From the NCBI GenBank assembly GCA_950295325.1, contig OX485809.1, positions 34,982,144 to 35,046,143 on the forward strand: a DNA stretch of 64,000 nucleotides. Direction: 5' to 3'. Source of the DNA: Polytrichum commune. Its lineage: Eukaryota > Streptophyta > Polytrichopsida > Polytrichales > Polytrichaceae. Under the pieces are notes generated by a model. It saw only the letters and a program-made list of their open reading frames with translations, made no database searches and had not been told where the DNA came from. A program made the translations under genes and the position numbers. Of the stretch, positions 55,843-64,000 are shown piece after piece (within the stretch, counting starts at the first letter, position 1; each line of letters starts with the position of its first letter).

Positions 55843-57638
55843 TGTGAGCCCAAAAGGGTGCCCACATTTAGTCTTAGACCCTTGAAACGTTAGTTGATGC
55901 ACTTTGAAGTAGCATGTTACTTCACAAAAATATAAAAAGAGTGAAATGTTAGTCTTAGAAGTACCATGTTGTAAGAGGCTAGGATGTGAGTTGTTATTGT
56001 GTTTTTACCTTCGGAAGGATTTGAGTGAATGAGGATAGGTAAGGAGAACTTGGATTGAGTAGTTAGTGAGTAGGCTAGTACAAATGGATGGAGACAACCA
56101 AAGTGACTCAAGAGGCAAGTGCATTCGAATTGGGATGAATGGAGGATCACATGGAGCGCACAAGTGGACCACCTCATCATGGCCACTTAATGGGGAAGGC
56201 CCAAGGAAGAATGCAAGGTGGAGGATAAGCAAATTCTCAAAGCACCAATCAAATCACGAGTTAAGCATCGTGGTTTGAATTAAGTGGTGAGCGACGATTT
56301 GGGAAAGTAAGGAGAGAAAGTTATGGCGGCGGAAAGCGAAGGAGGCTAAGTTTGGGTTGAAGCATCCCAAGTTTGGTAAAGTGTGGTAGGTAGAAAGCCA
56401 AGGCTAGTTAAATGTTCGAATTAGGATCCTTGTTGATCATTTGAGGGAGGAAGGCTTAGAAGATAGGATTGGCGCCTACTAAGTAGGAGGAAATCTCAAG
56501 GGCTTATCGTGAGCCTTGAGGGTGCTCACCCCCTCAAGCTTACTATATAATCCCTCATTCTTCCCTCACTCATCCTCTCTTTCCTTTGTGCTCCAAGGCA
56601 CCCCACGAGTTATAAGTGTGGGTGTGGGAAGCCATATTGGAGCACATATGTGTGCTTAGTTTTTAGTTTGAGAGCCAAGGCTTGTTAGCCTTGAAGAGGG
56701 CTTGACCTCTTGGTAGAATTAGTGTTGACGTGAAGGATTTTAAAGTTAATTCATGATTCCACTTTGTGGTACTTTAAGTTCATGTTTTGAATACACGTGG
56801 TTGCAAGTTTCATGTTTAAGAGTTGAGCACTTGATGTTGTGATGAGTGCAAAAATATACTTGTGTGGATTAGTTAGTCTTAGTGAAGTTAGGAAATTCTC
56901 TCTCCCCCTCTCCTCTCTAGGATTTTAGGATTTTAGGATTAGAGAAGAATTGTGTGATTAGAAAGGGGTTGTTAGTAGAATTAGGGAAATTAGGTAGGAA
57001 GATTAGTTAAGGGCTTGAATAATTAGTGAGGTAGTTGGGGATTACAACTACAAAGTTGTGGGTTCATGAAGGAGCTGGGTTTGTTTAGTTAGAAAGTAAA
57101 GAGCTGGGTTTATGAAGGAGCTGGGTTTGTTTAGTTAGAAGCTAAGGAGCTGGGTTTATGAAGGAGCTGGGTTTGTTTAGTTAGAAGCTAAGAAGCTGGG
57201 TTTATGAAGGAGCTAGGTTTATGAAGGAGCTAGGTTTATGTAATTAGAAAGTAAAGAGATGGGTTCATGAAGGAGCTTAGTAGATAGCCTACCTAATTAG
57301 CTCATAGACAAGTAGTTAGTTACATTATGCTAGTTAGTGTTATGTGTGGCTTTCACAAGTAAATGTATTTGAGATTGACTATAGAGAATAGTGTTTTTTT
57401 TAACACTTGCATCCTCTCTTTAAAAATAAACCACGTGCACAACTTAATGGAGAATGTGGAGCACTCTCGCGATGGCAAGACAAAGGAAGCAAAGACCAAA
57501 GTTAAATCCAAGACCACTTGAAGGGTGAACCTTGCACTATGGACTCATCCAAGTCCAAATCCAATACCGCGGAGGAATGTGAGCCCAAACCCACTACTCG
57601 GACTACGGACGCTTAAGGGTGGGGGGTTTGGCCTCACA
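55843..57638 (+). repeat. 3' LTR of element E (1796 bp)
   Basis: Same length and, by eye, same sequence as the 5' LTR. Followed by CACCT. Confidence 0.93.
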
Positions 57639-57643
57639 CACCT

Positions 57644-58428
57644 CATAGCGGCCTCCATGACCTTCATGTAGGGTATGTAACGGGCTCCACTCTATCTCGG
57701 GTTGGTTCAAGGTGGGATTAGGGTGGCTTGTCAATGCCTATTCTAGTCATTCTATTCACAACGTCAAGGAGGTAGGCCCACAAAGCACAAAAGGGTCATT
57801 TCCCGGAATGCAAAGGGGGTCGGTTCCCGAGATGCAAGGTGATGGTTTTGCAAGCGAACCGGGAGGGATCACGGAGGTAGCCGTGTGGCTTTGCATACCA
57901 TTACTACTTGGGCTTTGATGTAGTTTGGGTCTAGTACCCAGTTATGTTGTGTTGGTTCTAGGCAATGAAGGTGGGGGTCCTCATCATATGCGAGGTTGCC
58001 ATACACGGGGCCTATGGATTGGTATAAGGAAGCTAGTAGTTTTGACTTTGAATATTCATCAAATATTCAATTGAGATTAAAAATATTTTTTCTTTCTTGA
58101 TACCTATGTTTAGCCCAAAGGCTAATATGAATATATATTTTATATATCAACCACATAGCCATATGTATGTGCAATAGCTTAAAGTGTTGGTTTAAGCACC
58201 CTCTACCTTATTATTTCTTGGTGTGCAACCCTCGCCATGGTTGCACAAATCATATCGACACCCTTCACGAATGATATATATCTCAATGTGATGCCGGTGT
58301 CAATTGCCATGGGATTCCCCTGCAGTATTTCCATGTCTTTGTATTTTTTTCGAGCGTGCGTTCGTCTTTGTGTGTGAGGGCCTCCCATTAGTGCCCCAAG
58401 AGTTGTTTATGAGTTCTGGGCCTTATAT
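57644..58428. other. Non-coding stretch between E and the transposase-like gene
   Basis: Holds the right half of the inverted-repeat element (to 58210) and one palindrome copy. No gene recognised. Confidence 0.4.
58347..58368. repeat. Palindrome copy 18
   Basis: TTTTCGAGCG-TG-CGTTCGTCTT, the same repeat as in arrays 1-3, 61 bp before the first codon of the next open frame. Without E it is about 0.9 kb from the copy at 46803. Confidence 0.75.
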
Positions 58429-59721
58429 TTGGATGATAATTTGTGCGCTCTTCTAAACATTGCGATGGTTGTTTGTTTAGGTACAATGGCGATGCATGTG
58501 GGAGATATTTCATTGGAGTTGTCGACTAATGCATCGTCCTCCCATAGTGAATGCCAACTATCTTTCACGTCGGCGGACGGTATTGACGTTACAAACGTGG
58601 TGGGGGTGCCTATGGATGCATCCTCCCATGAGTCTTTTGAAGGGCCCGAACAATCTCTACATTCCGGGGATGACCACGATGACATTCCGTTGTGCGCGGG
58701 TTTCGGAAGAGAGCAATGGATGGGCCTTGATGTCGTTTTGCTTAACGACCTTGATGTTGGGGTGGCAAATGGCATATGTAGAAATTCTAATCCCCGTGAT
58801 TGTGTTGATGCCAAGCCCCTTGGTGTCGTTGATGTTGGTGTGTGCATCTTGAATTTTTTGCTTCCACTTGAGGTTCCGGTACGTGGAGATTTTCCTTGCG
58901 TCGATGGCCCCTTCGTCGAGTTCTACATGAAGAAGTAAGCTTGTGGGATCATGGGCGGTGGCACAAACAAACGCAATCAACTTTGTTGGCCAAATTATCT
59001 CCTCGCAAAGGCCTCCGCAGATATGATTCTAACCGCGTGCCTCGCGGTGATAAGGAGTGATGACGGGATCGCATATTGGGAGACGATTCTATCCGTCTCA
59101 TGTCCGCCAAGGACTGTTGCGCGAGGAAATGTTGCCAATTCTTTCCACGCGAAAAAATAGGTCTCTTCGTTAAGAGATGTGGCTTGCGGATTTTTGTATG
59201 AGATCTGCAAAGAAACTCGAGGTCCACAGAAATTTGCACATTGATACACATGGCCATAAGGTGGTGACCCTTGAAAGTGTGGAAGTGTGTTGTACAACGT
59301 GGTATATCATCCATGCTATCTCCAAGGCTGACTTTTATAGGTTTAGGAAGTATTCATCGATGGGTCGACGCTCTCGATTTCATGGCAACTCGGGCATAAA
59401 GAAACCTAGGGAGGCTACACTTCAAGCCTCTGCAACACTCTCCACCATCATAGTGTCATTGGCCGGTGCAATGCCCCACAAGACGAGGACATTGTCATCA
59501 GGGGAGAAAGTTGTTCAAATGGTGTTGCCTACGGGCACAAAATGAAAGAACATATTAACGGACATCAACGAAGTGGGTGGCATAGCGGGATGTGGGCCCA
59601 TTTCTTTGTCCAAGTTGAGTGTGATTAAAAACCAACAGTTTGCGGAATACATTTTAAAGAGACCCGGGGACAAGTTCGCCAAGTGTACGACGTGTGAAAA
59701 ATACAAAGGTCTTCGGGACAC
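58429..59721 (+). pseudogene. Transposase-like gene, 5' part (decayed)
   Basis: Open pieces at 58429-58938 (acidic, Ser/Asp-rich), 58951-59160 and 59177-59545. The last reads HGHKVVTLESVEVCCTTWYI, KPREATLQASATLSTIIVSL and EKVVQMVLPTGT, and continues after a stop into CGPISLSKLSVIKN, then FAKCTTCEKYKGLRDTH (a CxxC-x2-K motif), where solo LTR F is inserted. From memory this belongs to a widespread uncharacterised family (DUF7869-like) of probable transposases. At least three stops or shifts lie in this part. Confidence 0.55.
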
Positions 59722-59726
59722 TCACC
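59722..59726. repeat. Target-site duplication of solo LTR F (left), TCACC
   Basis: Repeated at 61300-61304. Confidence 0.9.
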
Positions 59727-61299
59727 TGTGAGCCCAAAATGGTGCCCACATGTGGTGATTAACTCTTCGAAACCAATTTTTGTTTGACTTTGATGTATTA
59801 TGATTATTCACAAAACATAAAAAGAGTGAAGTGTGGTTTGGATTTAAGTTTAGGCTTTAGAATGTGTTGTGTGATTATTTCAAGGATGAATTCAATAAGA
59901 GTATGCCTTGATAATGTGAGTAGGGGGTAAGGTGAAGCAAGGTGAGCTCCGCGGGATAAATGCCCACTTTTGGATCCACCTTGGTTGTTTAGGAAGAAGG
60001 AAGCTTGGTGGAAGGGGATTAGTCCCTACTTTGAAGGTGAAGGTTAAGGGATTGTGATTGGAGGTGCTAATCCTCTCACCCTATCCTCACCTTTCTCTCC
60101 CTCTCCCTCTCTCTCCCTCTTTGCTACTTAAGGTGTTTTCTCTCTCATTTTCCTCTCTCTCCATCAAGCGCTCTCAAGGGAGCAAGCTCTTAAGAGCTTG
60201 AGCCACGTGTGTAGGTTATTAGTTTTAGTGGAGTTAATTAGTTAAGCTCTCTCTCTTAAGTCCTCTCAAGAGAGGTGAGCTCTTAGAGCTTTGGGCCACG
60301 TGTGTGGATTAGTTGATGATGTTAGGTAATTAGTTAGCCTATTAGCCGAGTATTAAAAGAATTAGCAATTGTCCGATTAAGCATCTTGAGGGGATTACAT
60401 TTAAGTGTGTAGCTAAAAGGCTCGCATGTGGGCCTTTGAGCAATTAGGTGATTAGGTGATTAGGTGATTAGTTGATTATGGTGAATTTAGTTCGGCTTGA
60501 TTGAGTCTGGGGTAAGGCTAAGCCTGGCTGCTGGACTGTAGAGCTCGGGTAAGGCTAAGCCTGGCTGCTGGACTGTGGAGTTCGGAAGGCTAAGCCTGGC
60601 TGCTGGACTGTGGAGCTCGGGGAAGGCTAAGCCTGGCTGCTGGACTGTGGAGTTCGAAAGGCTAAGCCTGGCTGCTGGACTGTGGAGTTCGGGAGGCTAA
60701 GCCTTGGCTGCTGGACTGTGGAGCTCGGGTAAGGCTAAGCCTTGGTTGCTGGACTGTGGAGTTCAGGTAAGGCGAAGCCCCGGAGCTGCCCATGAGAAGC
60801 TAGTCAAGGCTGGTTCTAATTAACCTACATTAGTATCTCTAGAAAACATTACATTAGGTGTTTAGACTTGGTAGTGCAATCCAAGTAGTTAAGGCATTAG
60901 TTTATTTAGAATCACGTGTGGCCTCAAAGGCAATTGTAATTGTGATTAACCATTGAGGGAGTGTTTTTCAACACTTACGTCCTCTTTGGTAAAACTCGAT
61001 CACTTATAAAAAATGGATAAAAGGGAATACTCTAGCAAGGGCAATGTGAAGGAAAGGGTGATCAAAAGCCAAAGGGGAATATCCTTGAGAACTTGTATTG
61101 CCAAGGCCGCCGCTTGGACCCTAAAAAAATCCAACGCGACCACGAGCCAAGATGCTACTTCTAATAAACAAAGTGATTCACAATGACATGAATGCTTAAG
61201 GATGTGAAGAAATTAATTTTCATGTTACATACACTACATGTGATTCTCAAGACCATCACCCGGACTAGGACGCTTAAGGGTGGTGGGTTTGGCCTCACA
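59727..61299 (+). mobile_element. Solo LTR F, relative of E's LTR
   Basis: 1573 bp from TGTGAGCCC to GGCCTCACA with TCACC on both sides. The ends are nearly the same as in E (TGTGAGCCCAAAA.GGTGCC; CTTAAGGGTGG.GGGTTTGG), but the middle differs, including a distinct minisatellite at 60511-60780. Confidence 0.9.
60511..60780 (+). repeat. Minisatellite in solo LTR F
   Basis: About seven units of 38-46 bp around GGCTAAGCCTGGCTGCTGGA and CTGTGGAGCTCGG. Confidence 0.85.
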
Positions 61300-61304
61300 T
61301 CACC

Positions 61305-62569
61305 CCATAGGCACAGAATCTCATACCAGACACCAGACAAAATATATTGAGTATGTCAATAACCAAGAGGCACACCGTCAAGATTACTACAATAATCGTG
61401 CTCTATCCATAATGAGGCCCACAGAGGTTCTAACAGTCATCCATGATAAAATGGACCACGCCAAGACCGCATGCCCTTCTTATGCAAGCAAAATAAAGGC
61501 CACGGATGGTCTCTTCAAGTTGCCCGTAGCTGTCATATGTTTGTATGAAATCACAACTACGTGTTGAAAGTCTATCCAATTTTCTTGGGTGTGTTTGGCA
61601 AATGTCCAACTTCATACATCCGTTTAGTGGTTATTTCATATTTTTGTTCACGCATCGTTTGTTTTTTTCTAGGTATGATTGTCCACGGCCATGGAGACGT
61701 TAAGTATGCCTATTATGGTTTGGAATTTTACCCTGGGGATGCTAACCACACGGTGGGTTCATTTGCAAAACTCTTGCGCGATCTTGAGAAGCCACCGGTA
61801 TATTCTTCCCGTGTACTTTTTGATGGTTGTGGAACCACATCCCTTTATGAGGCAGTGCTTGCGAGGAAGGAGGTTTGTATGTCGTCATTGCCGGAACCAC
61901 CCAGAGAACCCATTTGTGCAAAACCATTGCCTCCAACTGTCCACGTTCAACTTGATAATTGTGCAAATGACAACAAATGTCGATACGTATTTTATTTTTG
62001 GTCAATGCTCGTGGCGAAAGGAATCTTCAAAGAGGTGTTTGTGTCTTTCTTGATGGTGGGCCACACACACGACGATATTTATGCGTCATTTGGACGTTGA
62101 AGCATGAAGTTGTATGAGGAAGATTTTCCGACCATACCACTTCTTATGAAATCATATATGAATTTAGACCATATGTCGGTGATCCCGCACATGATTGAGG
62201 AAGTACCAAATTTCAAGGCCTTCATCAAGCCAATCATGTTGAAGGGAGGGGACCGATTGGTGGGACATACCAAAGCACAACAATTCCGATTCTATATGAG
62301 GGATGATGGTGTCCCAGCCATGCAGTTCAAGATTTTGTGCACATCTCCTAATTAGGGCCCTGATGATGGTATACTCATATGGCGTCAAGACAATGATGGG
62401 AAATGTTTGCTCCCGGATGGGAAACCAAAGCCTTGCAAACCCGACCCCATGAGGAATGGGCCGGAAATCATCAAAGGCATATCCGGATTCATTGAGTATT
62501 GGAAAGAATTGTGCGAGGAGGACATCACCAGACGTGTTAGAGATACCCATGAACCGTTGATCGCGTATT
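61305..62569 (+). pseudogene. Transposase-like gene, central part (decayed)
   Basis: Resumes after F with HTRHQTKYIEYVNNQEAH, then VIHDKMDHAKTACPSYASK (an Asp in a D-x-MDH-x-K motif). An in-phase intron follows at 61539-61672 (GT-AG, pyrimidine-rich end), then GHGDVKYAYYGLEFYPGD, VHVQLDNCANDNK (DN motif) and FLMVGHTHDDIYASFG. D-x-M-D, LDN and GHTH.DI are the spaced acidic motifs expected of an RNase H-fold transposase. In-frame stops at 62098 (TGA, after SFGR) and 62353 (TAG) disable it. The part up to 62569 (CEEDITRRVRDTHEPLIAY) ends at a MITE. Confidence 0.6.
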
Positions 62570-62689
62570 CACTACAACAAAATACATGTTTTATGACTAC
62601 ATTTTATGATTGCACTTAGTCAAAAATCCCAAAATATGACTAAGTGAAATTATACATTGTAGTCATAAAATATGCATTTTGTTGTAGTG
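62570..62689. mobile_element. 120-bp CACTA-type MITE
   Basis: Begins CACTACAACAAAA and ends TTTTGTTGTAGTG. The arms pair over most of their length, and the 3-bp ATT lies on both sides (62567-62569 and 62690-62692). Terminal CACTAC and 3-bp duplications are the signature of CACTA (En/Spm) elements. Confidence 0.88.
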
Positions 62690-62692
62690 ATT

Positions 62693-63315
62693 GGGATCGC
62701 ATTCGCTCGGCTTCGATGACACTTGGTGGCGACACCCGTACGATTTTGACACAAGGATTTTGGCCACAAAGTCGTTTGACGGTTGTCGAGTCCGACACCA
62801 TGTTTTTCAACAATGGAGACATCCGTGAAGAGTTCGCAATGGACGAGCATTACGTTGGCTCAGCGCGCAATTGGCCGGCACCATCGTTTCGTGTAGGTGT
62901 TGATTGTCACGAAGGTTATATGGTCCTTGTACGAGCAGGAGATGAGGAGCACCCCAAGCCAATTTGGTTGGTGAAAGCATTGTCTTCACCCAATTTTGTT
63001 CGAACTAGCCCCAACTTTCGTTAAATTGAGGTGGAATATTGCCGTCCAAGCACCAAAGACCTGAACGTGCTTCGCACCTATTTAGGTTGGGACACCAAAA
63101 AGAATTTCAAGTGGATAGTGGACTCAGCGTACGGACCGGTTTGGATAAACACGGATACCATACTTTGTGATTGGAAGCCGTGCATGGGTTCTAAATCAGA
63201 AACAACGACCATCCCCCAAAAACATATAGATTTTGCCAAAGACAACTTGGCACGTATTGCAGCTGCGGAAAACGACGCCGAGAATGGATATGAAGCGGAA
63301 GATGGAGATGGATAA
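62693..63315 (+). pseudogene. Transposase-like gene, 3' part
   Basis: The frame continues after the MITE with ASMTLGGDTRTILTQGFW, GSARNWPAPSFRVGVDCHEGYMVLVRAGDEEHPKPIWLVKAL, a stop at 63022, then LRTYLGWDTKKNFKWI, a Trp-rich segment, and an acidic end (ENDAENGYEAEDGDG) at a TAA. The W-x-VKAL part resembles a small beta domain of chromatin readers, but I would not name it. Confidence 0.5.
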
Positions 63316-63744
63316 ACATAACGTAGGTGGGAGTTAATGGCGAAATACATGGACGCGTGCTTATTCTTGGTTTTTAATAGACAAAGTAGACTTGGCACAT
63401 TCAATTTTGGCATACGTTTGGGATGTGCCATCCAATTTCATAAGACCCTTAGATATGGGATGCGCACCCTAAACTCTATAATGACATAAATTCATTCTTT
63501 TTTGAGATTCGATTGTTATTTTCCACATGATGTTCATGTTTTCATTATAATTCAATGACAATCTATTTTTAGTATTATGAATATTCTCCATGTACGAATT
63601 CGTAGATCGTCAAGTTCCCAATGTTCCCAATGTTCCGTATGCTCACAATATTGGCATCCCAAACTATGGGCATATTTTATTTTGAGACTTTCCAAAGTCT
63701 CCGATTAACGAATATAGTGTTATCAATGACATTTTCTTCTTGGT
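63316..63744. other. AT-rich flank
   Basis: Nothing recognised. Confidence 0.3.
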
Positions 63745-64000
63745 TTTCGGTCTTGAATTTGTTGCCCTAAACCTTCACAAGCTCTTTTTATGCTTTTTGT
63801 CTTATTTTGTGACACTATAACATAGTTCATAAGGCTAGGAGACCTAACTAGATCCTTACAATGGAACTAATTTCTTCTTTTCAGAGATGACTGTTGGAAT
63901 TAGCTGTGACCTTCATGTTGAAATAACAGCACATGCAACCATCTTTAGCAATTGTTCAAGCCACTTTTGAAGACAAATTATACGTACATAGGCCAACTCA
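63745..64000 (+). repeat. Diverged direct repeat, copy 2 (cut by the window edge)
   Basis: Aligns with 40585-40860 from ATTTGTTGCCCT (63757) onwards, in the same orientation, to the end of the window. Confidence 0.75.

Larger units (their letters stand above)
46997..57638 (+). mobile_element. Element E: Ty3/gypsy LTR retrotransposon (non-chromovirus), 10.6 kb
   Basis: LTRs of exactly 1796 bp (46997-48792 and 55843-57638), identical wherever I compared them, with CACCT duplications. The interior has a primer-binding site, a 0.9-kb leader, a single gag-pol frame and a C-terminal integrase part without chromodomain. RT motifs (MDGYAGYNQI, MPFGLCNAPATFQR, FVDDFS) and the protease motif VDGGSS fit the Tat/Athila-like side of plant Ty3/gypsy. 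The insertion is very recent, yet an in-frame TAG precedes integrase and part of the integrase is missing, so this copy probably moved with help. No clear purine tract adjoins the 3' LTR. Confidence 0.93.
46840..58210. mobile_element. Candidate short inverted-repeat element split by E
   Basis: TAAGGTAGAGGGTGC at 46840 and its inverted partner GCACCCTCTACCTTA ending at 58210 form roughly 27-bp terminal inverted repeats with one or two mismatches. Without element E the enclosed length is about 0.72 kb and carries no coding frame, so it would be a non-autonomous DNA transposon. No target duplication is clear. Confidence 0.45.

Overview
This is nuclear DNA of a streptophyte plant. The evidence is Ty3/gypsy elements primed by initiator tRNA-Met, a chromovirus family with a chromodomain, a CACTA-type MITE, a many-exon gene with GT-AG introns, and short AAACCCT (plant telomere-type) runs. 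The species cannot be read from the sequence. A non-seed plant or charophyte is possible, but that is only a guess. About half of the window is recognisable transposable elements, many of them nested.

Region 1 (1-25,080) is a nested stack of one chromovirus family. Element A (+ strand, 1674-24046, TSD GAGGT) landed in a minus-strand low-complexity reading frame. It was later invaded by two near-complete minus-strand relatives, B (4531-11583) and C (12191-19242, TSD ATACG). A solo LTR, D (23052-24023, TSD GGGGG), sits in A's 3' LTR. A, B and C all lack the catalytic part of reverse transcriptase at the same junction. They also share a stop codon in the chromodomain, a 56-bp tandem repeat and a triplicated RNase H-side segment. 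The family therefore spread while defective, probably using enzymes supplied in trans.

Region 2 (25,081-30,536) is AT-rich and intergenic. It holds a fragment with a restriction-like endonuclease domain as found in retroelements, a tRNA-like (SINE) head, and simple repeats.

Region 3 (30,537-40,033) is the one convincing host gene: at least ten exons that join in phase to about 2,518 residues. It combines a GBP/dynamin-like GTPase domain, a Cys/His-rich repeat domain and a C-terminal von Willebrand factor A domain with a complete MIDAS.

Region 4 (40,585-64,000) is bounded by two diverged direct repeats. It contains an unrecognised minus-strand gene with a frameshift and 18 copies of a 22-bp CpG-rich palindrome (core ACGAACG-NN-CGTTCGT). 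Some of these are spaced exactly 51 or 75 bp apart. It also contains a 10.6-kb Ty3/gypsy element E (46997-57638, TSD CACCT, equal-length LTRs), a decayed transposase-like gene (58,429-63,315) interrupted by a solo LTR F (TSD TCACC) and by a 120-bp CACTA-type MITE (TSD ATT). The palindrome array, the RT-less but mobile chromovirus family and the GTPase-VWA gene are the items most worth following up.
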